A stretch of 64,000 bases of DNA from Paenibacillus sp. FSL R5-0766 (lineage in GTDB: Bacteria; Bacillota; Bacilli; Paenibacillales; Paenibacillaceae). Below, one piece after another: positions 42,252 through 50,019 of the stretch (position 1 is the stretch's first letter; each line of letters starts with the position of its first letter). Under the pieces are notes generated by a model that was not told where the DNA came from, did not search any database, and was given only the letters and a program-made list of their open reading frames with translations. The DNA lies in NCBI RefSeq assembly GCF_037971845.1, contig NZ_CP150227.1, positions 6,634,001 through 6,698,000 on the forward strand, written 5' to 3'. Position numbers and translations under genes: made by a program.

Positions 42252-42917
42252 TTAAGAGGAAATCGATTTTCCAGTTGGTTGATTCAGATCATGCAGATCT
42301 TCTCCATCTGACGATGACCGGGTAAAGTGTCGCTCCAGTTTGCGGCTTGCCCACAGGGATACCGCAATAAACAGCACTACGCCTACCCAGCGTACAGGGT
42401 GCTCCAGAAATTGTTCCACATTGGAACCGATATACGTAACTGAGAAGATCATTATCGCTTTGCCACAACCCACCGCAAGCAGGAAGGATAACAATCGCAT
42501 TCGCGCGATACCTGCCGCCACATTAATAATGACAAACGGACCTACCGGGAAGATACTCAGCAGAAAAACATAACTGAATGCATTCCTTCGAATCCATACC
42601 ATGCTGCGTTGCACACGAGGTTTGCGTGCCCATCGTTCCACAAAAGCGGATTTCCCAATCTCCCGTACGATCAGGAACGTAACGGTACAACCGAGCACCA
42701 TGCCAATCCATGAATATATAAATCCTGCCCACAGACCATATACTGCACCGTTCACACCTACGATTAATAGCGTCGGAAGTGGCGGTACAAATGATTTCAT
42801 AAACGTAAGCAAAATTCCCGGCAACGGGCCCAGGGAGCGAAACTTCTCCAGCCAGAAACGAATATTTTCTTCCGTAATATATGACATAATGTCCAATGCT
42901 GCCGGGGTCATCTGCAT
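42252..42917 (-). CDS. TVP38/TMEM64-family membrane protein
   Basis: 221 residues with five or six membrane segments. The core reads LTFMKSFVPPLPTLLIVGVNGAVYG, G-x-VLGCTVTFLIVREIG and FPVGPFVIINVAAGIARM, the conserved SNARE-associated/DedA-like signature of the TVP38/TMEM64 group. Relatives act in lipid handling at the membrane; some are undecaprenyl-phosphate or phospholipid translocases. Which applies here is not known. The ribosome site is weak (TTGGATGG). Confidence 0.85.
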   Translation of the reverse strand: MQMTPAALDIMSYITEENIRFWLEKFRSLGPLPGILLTFMKSFVPPLPTLLIVGVNGAVYGLWAGFIYSWIGMVLGCTVTFLIVREIGKSAFVERWARKPRVQRSMVWIRRNAFSYVFLLSIFPVGPFVIINVAAGIARMRLLSFLLAVGCGKAIMIFSVTYIGSNVEQFLEHPVRWVGVVLFIAVSLWASRKLERHFTRSSSDGEDLHDLNQPTGKSISS

Positions 42918-43108
42918 CCATCCAATCTATACATTCTAAGTTCTCAGGCTTGATGTTCACTATACATTTCATCATTCTTATGGATGATGAGGCTTCTTTA
43001 GCAACTCCCTCCCAGTATAACGTACATCTTCGATGAACACCGATGTCAATTTGAAGAAATTATTGCACGGCAAACTTACTTACTTCCCACCCCAATCAAA
43101 ATTAAATC

Positions 43109-43150
43109 AAAAAAGCACACCTCGACCTCTGTGGTCTTGGTGTGCTCTTT
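43109..43150 (-). terminator. Intrinsic terminator after the HNH gene
   Basis: On the minus strand GCACACC pairs with GGTGTGC around a loop containing a CCACAGAGG stretch, followed by TTTTTTG. It lies 35 bases past the HNH gene stop. Confidence 0.8.
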
Positions 43151-43183
43151 ATATCAAAACCCCGATTCCATCTTCGGGGGTAT

Positions 43184-44827
43184 TTATCCTTCTTCCAGCT
43201 GCGCTTCCTGCATGGCCAGTTCAATCAACTCTGCCTGATGGGCAGCATTCCATTCGGGAATACCGGAACGCATGAACTCTTCGGCATCCATCGCTGCTTT
43301 GGACTGGTTGCACAGATTACAGGCGCAGACACAGTTGAGCGGAGTGGTATGTCCACCTTTGGCACGCGGCAGCAGATGGTCAATCGTATCTCCGTACGAT
43401 CCACAGAAGTAACAGGTGTAGTGATCCCGGGTCAGAATATACCGTTTGAAATCCTTGTTGCTGAACAATCGGCGAATCGTGTACCGATTGACCACCACAG
43501 CGGCTTTTTCCTTCACCAGCGTGACCGCAAGCTCCATGTCCACTTCCTGATGCCAGCGTCTGCCTTTGTCCGTCTTGCCTCTCATCCGTACCATGCCTTG
43601 CCGGTTGGTCCGGAGCGAAGCCGGATCTTCCGGGTCGATGGCTACCGGGGCCGACGGCGTCTGGCGGCGGGGACGGCCATCCGTGCCAGCCCCGTGGCTT
43701 CGGCTGGCATGCGCGGGTCGCTGCCCAGATACACCGCGGGCAGCGTCTTCGCCGTTCGCCTTGGGCGCACGCTCCTTGCGCGCCTGGCGCGGCTTGGACC
43801 CTGGCGAGCCAGGCTGGCGCACGGGCGCAGGAGGCCCTGCCTCCGCAGCAGCCCCCGGCGCTTGCCCGGGCTCGCGCCCGGTGGCGGCAGGCTGTGCCTC
43901 CGCCGCCGTAGGTGCAGCGACCGTGGTGGCATCGCCACGGTCGCTCAGTGCCGGCGCATGGGCCTCAGCAGCTACGCTGCGGGCCTGCCCTGCGCCGGGC
44001 GCGAGCGCGGCAGCACGCTTGCGGCGCCGCTTGCGCTTGTGTTTGGCTGCGGTCGGTTGATCCGCAGCCATGGGCTCTGCTGCCGGGCCTTGCGGCGCAG
44101 CTGGCAGTAGAGCCTGGTGGGCCGCCGCAGCTTGCTCGGCGGCCTGCACTGCAGCGGCTGCTCGCGCGCCAGCCCGCTGTGCACTGCCCTTCTCATTCGC
44201 AGCAGCATGCCCCTGCGAATGCCCTTCTTCCCCACGCCAGTGCTCGCCTGGCTGTGGCTCATCTCCTACCTCACCTGCCAAAGCATCCTGCTCCAGACTC
44301 GTCTCTCTCAGCTCATTGCCCGTCATGCCCTCTGATCGCTTGCTCTTTCTCCGTCTTCTCCTCTTCTTCCGAATACCCGAAGAAGAGGGGGAGGAAGTCA
44401 CCAAGTCAGCACGTTCATCGTCATTCGAAGATGACGAGCCTGCTGACGGTTGAGACACCAGAATTCTGTCAGACTCAGACACCGTAGCAGATCCCTGCTC
44501 CATACCGTGGGAGGTACGACCTGCCTCATTTTTCGCAGATGCAGAGGGTCTGGCAGTAACAGCACGTGTCTCCAAGCCATCCCGTTGACGCTCGATCCGT
44601 TCATTCGTTCGTCCGCTCACGCTTGAACCTGACTCGTGGTCAGCCTGTCCATCAAGCTGGCGACAGCTGCGGCAGGCTCCACGCCTGGCTCCGGGACCTG
44701 CCCGCTTTCCGGTTCTGCGCCGGAATTCGGACATCGGCCGCTGTTGTCCGCAATACATACACGTTTTGCTCAGTCGCGCTTCTTGTTCCGTCTTTCCTTG
44801 CCGGAAAGGGGCTGGACCCGTCTCCAT
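43184..44827 (-). CDS. HNH endonuclease with N-terminal zinc ribbon and long Ala/Pro-rich linker
   Basis: 547 residues. Near the N-terminus a four-Cys zinc knuckle (CMYCGQQ then CRSCRQL) is visible. Residues about 55-400 are low complexity, rich in Ala, Pro, Gly, Arg and Ser, and very GC-rich, with no motif. The C-terminal 150 residues hold an HNH nuclease fold: YTCYFCGSYGDTIDHLLPRAKGGHTTPLNCVCACNLCNQSK, with zinc-binding Cys pairs and the IDHLLPRAKGG catalytic His. It could be a DNA-processing or homing-type nuclease. The disordered linker is far longer than usual. GAGGTG precedes the start. It lies 44 bases downstream of a small CxxC protein on the same strand. Confidence 0.78.
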   Translation of the reverse strand: METGPAPFRQGKTEQEARLSKTCMYCGQQRPMSEFRRRTGKRAGPGARRGACRSCRQLDGQADHESGSSVSGRTNERIERQRDGLETRAVTARPSASAKNEAGRTSHGMEQGSATVSESDRILVSQPSAGSSSSNDDERADLVTSSPSSSGIRKKRRRRRKSKRSEGMTGNELRETSLEQDALAGEVGDEPQPGEHWRGEEGHSQGHAAANEKGSAQRAGARAAAAVQAAEQAAAAHQALLPAAPQGPAAEPMAADQPTAAKHKRKRRRKRAAALAPGAGQARSVAAEAHAPALSDRGDATTVAAPTAAEAQPAATGREPGQAPGAAAEAGPPAPVRQPGSPGSKPRQARKERAPKANGEDAARGVSGQRPAHASRSHGAGTDGRPRRQTPSAPVAIDPEDPASLRTNRQGMVRMRGKTDKGRRWHQEVDMELAVTLVKEKAAVVVNRYTIRRLFSNKDFKRYILTRDHYTCYFCGSYGDTIDHLLPRAKGGHTTPLNCVCACNLCNQSKAAMDAEEFMRSGIPEWNAAHQAELIELAMQEAQLEEG

Positions 44828-44871
44828 GTTGTCACCTCGGTTCCGTATGAATCCGGTTTCTTTCTATTGTA

Positions 44872-45021
44872 TCACATCTGCTCGTGAACACCCTCATGGC
44901 CATAGGCCTGATAATCTTTCGAGTTGTACTCCTGTGTCTGTTCACTGCATTCGTGAAGAATGTGTTCCACATATTCCAATATATCCTGCATCGGTCTCCC
45001 GCATTTTTCGCATGTTGTCAT
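44872..45021 (-). CDS. Small CxxC protein of unknown function
   Basis: 49 residues starting MTTCEKCGRPM, with AAGGTG eight bases upstream of the ATG at 45021. The CxxC pair and a later His/Cys (HILHECSEQ) could bind one zinc ion. The rest is acidic and helical, rich in Glu, His and Tyr. It precedes the HNH gene by 44 bases on the same strand, so the two may be co-transcribed. I do not recognise the family. It is short, but the start signal and composition support a real gene. Confidence 0.6.
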   Translation of the reverse strand: MTTCEKCGRPMQDILEYVEHILHECSEQTQEYNSKDYQAYGHEGVHEQM

Positions 45022-45117
45022 TATATTCACCTTAATCCTGTTATCCATAATGTATTATCGTTCCGCCTTATGATTACCCCTTATACATGAAAAAGAAACA
45101 CTCGTTCCCCACATCTA

Positions 45118-45840
45118 GCATATCTACTAGAGTAAAAGGCTGGGCAAAACCCAGCCCCTCCTCATCAAACCGTACGTGAGGTTTTCCCTCATACGGCTTT
45201 CCGATGTTCATCTTTCATGGGCATGCAGCATATTTGCTTTGGCCTCATGACTTAGTTTCCCCTATAAGAGTTGTTGAGTGTTTTCTAGCGTGTCGTTAGC
45301 CATTTTGGCATTCACGAACTCGTACCTCTTGGTGAAACGTGAACAAAGTAGGGCTCCTTCCCTCCCGCAGGTTGTGTTGTCCTGCGTTCCCAGGTAGTAT
45401 GAGCCCCTCGGACTCCCTTCCTGCTGGTCACTCACTTCACCTTCTGGCTTATAGAGTACCACTTTACGGATTCCTAAAAAAAAATCCGTGCAGGGGAGGG
45501 TCTCCCCAGTTCACTGCATCCTCTTTCAGACCATGCCGCTCCCCTTACGCCGGAGGATTCTTCGCTGTCGCTCCAAGTTCAAAACAGCTTCCCTGGCCTT
45601 CGTCCATCTACACGAGACTCGGCTTCCTCTTTTCCCTCTTGCAAGGCCTTTTTGACGACGCGGCAGGATTCACTTGATGTTACGGCCTGGACTGTCGCTC
45701 GCCCTGTCTCTGACAGGTACTTTCGTCGATACGCTTTTACGCACAGATTTCTCCATACGCAAGTATCCTAGCTACACGGGGCTTGGCCTCTCCCGCGACC
45801 GGATTTTCACCGGCTAGAAGATGCGTGCTTAGCTGGGCAC
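45118..45840 (-). mobile_element. Group II intron relic lacking the reverse transcriptase ORF
   Basis: On the minus strand the element begins GTGCCCAGCTAAGCACGC (45840 downward) with AGCCGGTGAAAATCCGGTC nearby, domain I-type sequence. It ends with a well-formed domain V (45167-45200) and a domain VI-like hairpin (CTGGG-TTTTG-CCCAG, about 45138-45157). It is about 720 bases, against 1.9-2.5 kb for a complete intron. The region where an intron protein should begin gives only a short fragment (about VNAKMANDTLENTQQLL, ending near 45262) before domain V, so almost all of the ORF is missing. It sits directly behind the terminator of the acyltransferase gene. The exact 3' end is uncertain. Confidence 0.75.
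45167..45200 (-). ncRNA. Group II intron domain V
   Basis: The minus-strand sequence AAAGCCGTATGAGG, GAAAA loop, CCTCACGTACGGTTT folds into the standard 34-base domain V hairpin with the AGC catalytic triad, the two-base CG bulge and a GNRA-like tetraloop region. Confidence 0.8.
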
Positions 45841-45850
45841 GCTATAGACG

Positions 45851-45897
45851 AAAAAACCGCTCCCCGCTCTCCCCTAAGGTCGACCAAGAAACGGTTT
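45851..45897 (-). terminator. Terminator after the acyltransferase gene, intron target
   Basis: On the minus strand AAACCGTTTCTT pairs (with G-U pairs) with GGGGAGCGGTTT and is followed by TTTTTTCG. The intron relic begins about ten bases further on. Confidence 0.7.
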
Positions 45898-45925
45898 ATT
45901 ATTCCTGTGTTGGAAATACATCTTA

Positions 45926-47098
45926 TCAAACGTCCAGTTGGCCTGAGTTCTGTTGTGGGACCAGACGTGGTTTGGGTTTTGGCAGATTGCCAAAGATGAC
46001 CCATGCATATGGAACAAACCTTGCCGTCAATCCAACGACAATCCACGAAGCGATCAGAGCTACACCGAATCCTCCGGCATACCACAGATGCACTAACCAG
46101 GAAACACCAGTTTGCGGTGGAAATTCACGATACACCAGCAGGAAGAAGGGATGGATCAGGTAGATCCCGAACGACAGGGCTCCAAGCCGGTTTAGCGGCT
46201 TCACGATCAGTGATGGTCCTTTGCGATAGAGCAGATAAGCGACCTGGATAAGTACCAGCGCACAAGCAAAGGTATGCACATTCCAGAAGAATTCATACCA
46301 CAGTGTGTTGTACGTTGCGATCTTCAGACGCAGCAGATAATAGATATACACATGGCCAAGTCCGGCAATGATCCATACCGCCCAGAGCAGAATCCATGAA
46401 GCTACGCGTCCTTTGGTGGCATTGGCCCGACTGATGACAAACCATTGCTTGATTTTAGGGAAATACACCCCGATAAAAGCACCCAGCATGAAATAAGAGA
46501 AGTACGAGAACGCCCAGCTTCCCTTGTTGGGTACCTGGAATCCATATTTATTACTTACGATGAATGCCCATTGAATCAATAGTCCAATCGGAACAGACCA
46601 TTTCACCACAGAAGGATATTTCTTAAGCAACCATAACACCAATGGGAATAACAGATAAAATTGCATGTTAATAAACACAAAGTACAGATGGGTATAGGCC
46701 TTGCCCGTAAACAATTTCGTGATAAAACTTACTGCCGATTCGCCGAAAGGTCGGCCCTGATAATGTGTGAAATGCAGCAATACAAAATACATTAATGAAA
46801 ACAGGAAGTATGGAAGCAAAATATACACAAATCTTTTCTTGTAGAAGTTACTCACGAGTTTCTTATCCAGCGGACGGGAGTAATAGTTATAGAACAGTAC
46901 AAAACTGCTCATAAAAATAAAGGTTGGCGTACCATATTTCATAAAGATATTAATAAAGTTGTACAGCCAGTAGTAGCCTGAACCCGTCATGTCCACCGTC
47001 GCATAGGACGTGGAATGCACGCACAGTACGCCGATAATTGCCATGGCACGCACCAGATTCAGTTCTGGAATTCGCTCTCTTTTCAGTGTTTCACTCAT
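45926..47098 (-). CDS. Acyltransferase 3 family membrane protein
   Basis: 390 residues from the ATG at 47098, behind AAGGAG. It has ten or so membrane helices. The N-terminal block IPELNLVRAMAIIGVLCVHS carries the conserved Arg and His of the family, and TPTFIFMSSFVLFY follows. These enzymes transfer acetyl, succinyl or other acyl groups to extracellular sugars and polymers such as peptidoglycan, teichoic acids or exopolysaccharide. The acceptor is not evident here. Single-gene unit with a terminator downstream into which the group II intron inserted. Confidence 0.85.
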   Translation of the reverse strand: MSETLKRERIPELNLVRAMAIIGVLCVHSTSYATVDMTGSGYYWLYNFINIFMKYGTPTFIFMSSFVLFYNYYSRPLDKKLVSNFYKKRFVYILLPYFLFSLMYFVLLHFTHYQGRPFGESAVSFITKLFTGKAYTHLYFVFINMQFYLLFPLVLWLLKKYPSVVKWSVPIGLLIQWAFIVSNKYGFQVPNKGSWAFSYFSYFMLGAFIGVYFPKIKQWFVISRANATKGRVASWILLWAVWIIAGLGHVYIYYLLRLKIATYNTLWYEFFWNVHTFACALVLIQVAYLLYRKGPSLIVKPLNRLGALSFGIYLIHPFFLLVYREFPPQTGVSWLVHLWYAGGFGVALIASWIVVGLTARFVPYAWVIFGNLPKPKPRLVPQQNSGQLDV

Positions 47099-47261
47099 GT
47101 TTACGTTTCTCCTTAATGTGTTCGTCAATATGTCAGATATGACTTAATACAATAAAGCTCTCTATCTATTAAAAGCCATAATGCTTAAGATGGATAGTCC
47201 ATTTTCTTAACAATTCCTAAATTTTCAACACATTTCACACTATTTTCATGTCTATATATGT

Positions 47262-47286
47262 AAAAAAGACCGCGAGTACGCGGTCT
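47262..47286 (-). terminator. Intrinsic terminator after the photolyase gene
   Basis: GACCGCG and CGCGGTC form a perfect 7-bp stem with an AGTA loop; on the minus strand six T follow. It lies about 95 bases past the photolyase stop. Confidence 0.8.
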
Positions 47287-47378
47287 GTGGAACATCCTGC
47301 TCTCAACCAAATGAATATTGGATCAACCGGATGAGAATGGTAAATTTGGGTTTGGGCATGATCACGCCCTGACTGAGT

Positions 47379-48725
47379 CTACTTCCCACGACTCGCCAGA
47401 ATCTGTTTATACACGTCAATCGCTGCCTGTCTCGATGCCTTCAGATCAACAATGGCATCCTTGCGCGGCTGATGGATGTCCTTGCTATGCAGATCCTTCA
47501 ATTCAGGCAACCACTTGCGAATATAATCACCTTGCGGATCATACTTCTCGGATTGCGTTACTGGATTGTTCACGCGAAAATACGGAGCCGCATTCTCCCC
47601 AAGCGAGGCACACCATAACCAGTTACCACGGTTTTGAATGTTATCATAGTCACGCAGCTTGCGCCTGAAATAAGCTTCGCCCAAGGTGAATGGGCATTGC
47701 AGGTTTTTGGTGAGAAACATCGCCGTGAGAATCCGCAGCCGGTTTGGCATATGTCCGGTTTCATTCAGTTCCGTCATCGCTGCATCAATAATCGGAATGC
47801 CTGTCTCCGCCTTGCACCACCGTTCAAAGTGATCATCATGGAGAGCCGAGAGATCGTACACCTTTTCATATGTAAAATAGTGACTCTCATAGACCGCTCG
47901 ATACAGATAGAAGTCGCGGAAGCACAACTGCCTGATCCATTCCCCAGCCTCAGCCGTGCGACTCGCCGCATCATACATTTTGCGAATGGATACAGCCCCC
48001 ACAGCTACGTAAGAACTGAGATGACTTGGCTCGTACGCCTCATATTCATCCCGATGATCCCCATATTCAGCAATTCGATCCGACAAAAATTGATCCAACA
48101 GCAGATGTGGGTCTTCGTCATTCGAAAGACTGCCCTCCAGCAACTCTGGAGGTACCTGCATTGCATCCGGCCATTCAATCTGACGATCGCTCACCTTCAA
48201 CGCTGCAACCGTTGTTGCCGAAGGAGGGTTGGGATGTTCATTCATGAATTCCACCCACCGCCGATGAAAAGCCGCAAATACTTTATAAGGCTCCGACTTG
48301 CCTGTAAAATTGGAAAATCCATTCAGATCCATCAGCAGATGATCCGTCAGTTGTGTGAACGAAACCTCGTGCGCCTCACTAACTTTGCGTATGGCCCTAT
48401 CCCGCTCGATTGCATATGGCGTCATGTCCCGATGGACCACAATCTCGTTAATCTCACCTTCGAATTCGTTCAGGATGAAATCAACCACTTCAGCCGGTTT
48501 GCCATAAGCAACATGCAGTTTTCGTTTGGCTTCAAGATACTGTCTGCCTAATTCCGCTGCGTGCTGCCTGAAATTCACACCGCTGTGTTCCTTCTCTCGG
48601 CCTTGCCGCAGGAGGAATGAATCATAGATGAGAACATGCACACTCTCTTCCTGGTGTTCCCGCAAATAATCGAATGCGGCCAAATCATCCGTACGCAAAT
48701 CTTTGCGGTGTATGAATAGCTTCAT
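47379..48725 (-). CDS. phrB: Deoxyribodipyrimidine photolyase
   Basis: 448 residues from the ATG at 48725, behind GGAGGG. The N-terminal alpha/beta domain begins KLFIHRKDLRTDDLAAF. The C-terminal FAD domain has FRDFYLYRAVYESHYF, GIPIIDAAMTELNETGHMPNRLR, GNWLWCASLGENAAPYFRVNNPVTQSEKYDPQGDYIRKW, the classic photolyase core. It repairs UV-induced cyclobutane pyrimidine dimers with blue light. The length is normal (about 450-480). It ends the strand group before the acyltransferase and lies just downstream of the large regulatory pair. Confidence 0.92.
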   Translation of the reverse strand: MKLFIHRKDLRTDDLAAFDYLREHQEESVHVLIYDSFLLRQGREKEHSGVNFRQHAAELGRQYLEAKRKLHVAYGKPAEVVDFILNEFEGEINEIVVHRDMTPYAIERDRAIRKVSEAHEVSFTQLTDHLLMDLNGFSNFTGKSEPYKVFAAFHRRWVEFMNEHPNPPSATTVAALKVSDRQIEWPDAMQVPPELLEGSLSNDEDPHLLLDQFLSDRIAEYGDHRDEYEAYEPSHLSSYVAVGAVSIRKMYDAASRTAEAGEWIRQLCFRDFYLYRAVYESHYFTYEKVYDLSALHDDHFERWCKAETGIPIIDAAMTELNETGHMPNRLRILTAMFLTKNLQCPFTLGEAYFRRKLRDYDNIQNRGNWLWCASLGENAAPYFRVNNPVTQSEKYDPQGDYIRKWLPELKDLHSKDIHQPRKDAIVDLKASRQAAIDVYKQILASRGK

Positions 48726-48760
48726 GCTCACCCTCCTGTCTGAACTTACATTACATACGT

Positions 48761-49924
48761 TTATTTATCCGTCAGGTTCTGATATAACCTGCTTGTTTCG
48801 GGCTCCGGCTGATATCCCAGATCCTCATTTAATGTCAATGTAAATGAACGATATAAACGAAGTATGCCTTGCTGATCATCCATGGATGCATACACTTCCA
48901 TCATGAGTCGGCAGATCTCTTCCGAATAAGGCTCCCGTTCCTGCAATATCGTTAATTGCTCAATCGCTTCCTTGCCACGACCATGCTCCATATCCCATCT
49001 CGCGATATCCATAACCAGCGCTGTATACTTGCGTCTGAGTTCCCTTGCTTTGGCCTGTGCCCAATGATAATCATGCTCTTCCAGATAATCGCCACGATAA
49101 AGCGGAATCATATGTCTCAAGTCTTCAACATTGTCTGATGTGATGACGTTGTAGACCATGGCTTTTTCAAATTGATCCACATCACTTACCAGATTGCCTG
49201 ATAACAGACGATAGCGGTTCATATTGTACTCAAGCTTGCCTGTCATGTTCCATTCCTTAAGCAGCTTTCGAATCTGGTACACGGAAGTATGTAGATGGGT
49301 TAATCCCTTTTCCTGGGAAACATCACCCCATAGCTTATCCAGCAGAATCTCCTTGCTTACCCATTCTTCCCTGTGATGAAACAAAAAAGCAAACAATTCC
49401 TGTGATTTGGTTGTACGCCACTTATGTTTCTTGGCTCCCTGATCCAAGCTTCTGTAGATATCCAGATGTTTGAACGTTAGCAGCCCCGGAACTTCAGTAT
49501 CCAACTCCACAGATACAGGTTCCGATTCCTGTACCTCGGCGGTGGCTGCAACTTGGGAATTATGCGACATTATGCCCGCTACTCGATCAATGGTTTTGGC
49601 CAATCGGGCGGAACTTACCGGTTTCAGTACATAATCCAGTGCATGCAACTCAAATGCTTCCACTGCATGGTCCGCATAAGCCGTAACAAAGATAATACGA
49701 ATACTCTGATCCAATTGCTGTATATATTCAGCCGCTTCCAGGCCATTCATCTCGGGCATTCCAATGTCCAAAAATACAACATCTACACGTTCCTTTGCCA
49801 GAAAATGCAGACCATCACGAGCTGTTGAAAAACATTGCACGGGTGTAATTCGTCCGTCCGTTCGTAGTAGTCGCTCCAGATGAAGCTGCGCTGGCTTCTC
49901 ATCATCGATCACAATGGCTCTCAC
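48761..49924 (-). CDS. Response regulator with SARP/BTAD-type output domain
   Basis: 387 residues from GTG at 49922-49924, after AGGAGG. The receiver domain has acidic DDEKP, the phospho-acceptor Asp in VVFLDIGMPEMNG, VTAYADH and KPVSSARL. A variable linker follows. Residues about 170-260 form a winged helix (TTKSQELFAFLFHHREEWVSKEILLDKLWGDVSQEKGLTHLHTSVYQIRKLL). The remainder is a helical BTAD domain (YNVITSDNVEDLRHMIPLYRGDYLEEHDYHWA...YQPEPETSRLYQNL). This order is that of CheY-SARP regulators, frequent in Paenibacillus. It follows the giant hybrid kinase by 95 bases and is its probable partner. Confidence 0.88.
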   Translation of the reverse strand: MRAIVIDDEKPAQLHLERLLRTDGRITPVQCFSTARDGLHFLAKERVDVVFLDIGMPEMNGLEAAEYIQQLDQSIRIIFVTAYADHAVEAFELHALDYVLKPVSSARLAKTIDRVAGIMSHNSQVAATAEVQESEPVSVELDTEVPGLLTFKHLDIYRSLDQGAKKHKWRTTKSQELFAFLFHHREEWVSKEILLDKLWGDVSQEKGLTHLHTSVYQIRKLLKEWNMTGKLEYNMNRYRLLSGNLVSDVDQFEKAMVYNVITSDNVEDLRHMIPLYRGDYLEEHDYHWAQAKARELRRKYTALVMDIARWDMEHGRGKEAIEQLTILQEREPYSEEICRLMMEVYASMDDQQGILRLYRSFTLTLNEDLGYQPEPETSRLYQNLTDK

Positions 49925-50019
49925 CGTTCTTTCAGCCTCCTGCCATGAAAGATTCAATAGGAATACCGATTTTATCGGCACCCCCTAGTCTGTTAACCAT
50001 AATTGCTTCACTCGGCACA

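Noticed and set aside
43566..44487. Several long open frames on the plus strand opposite the HNH gene
   Set aside because: They arise from the GC-rich, Ala/Pro-coding low-complexity stretch of the minus-strand gene; composition is Arg/Ala/Cys-rich junk without start signals.
44884..45090. Hydrophobic 68-codon frame on the plus strand
   Set aside because: It is antisense to the small CxxC gene, which has a good ribosome site; the plus-strand frame has none.
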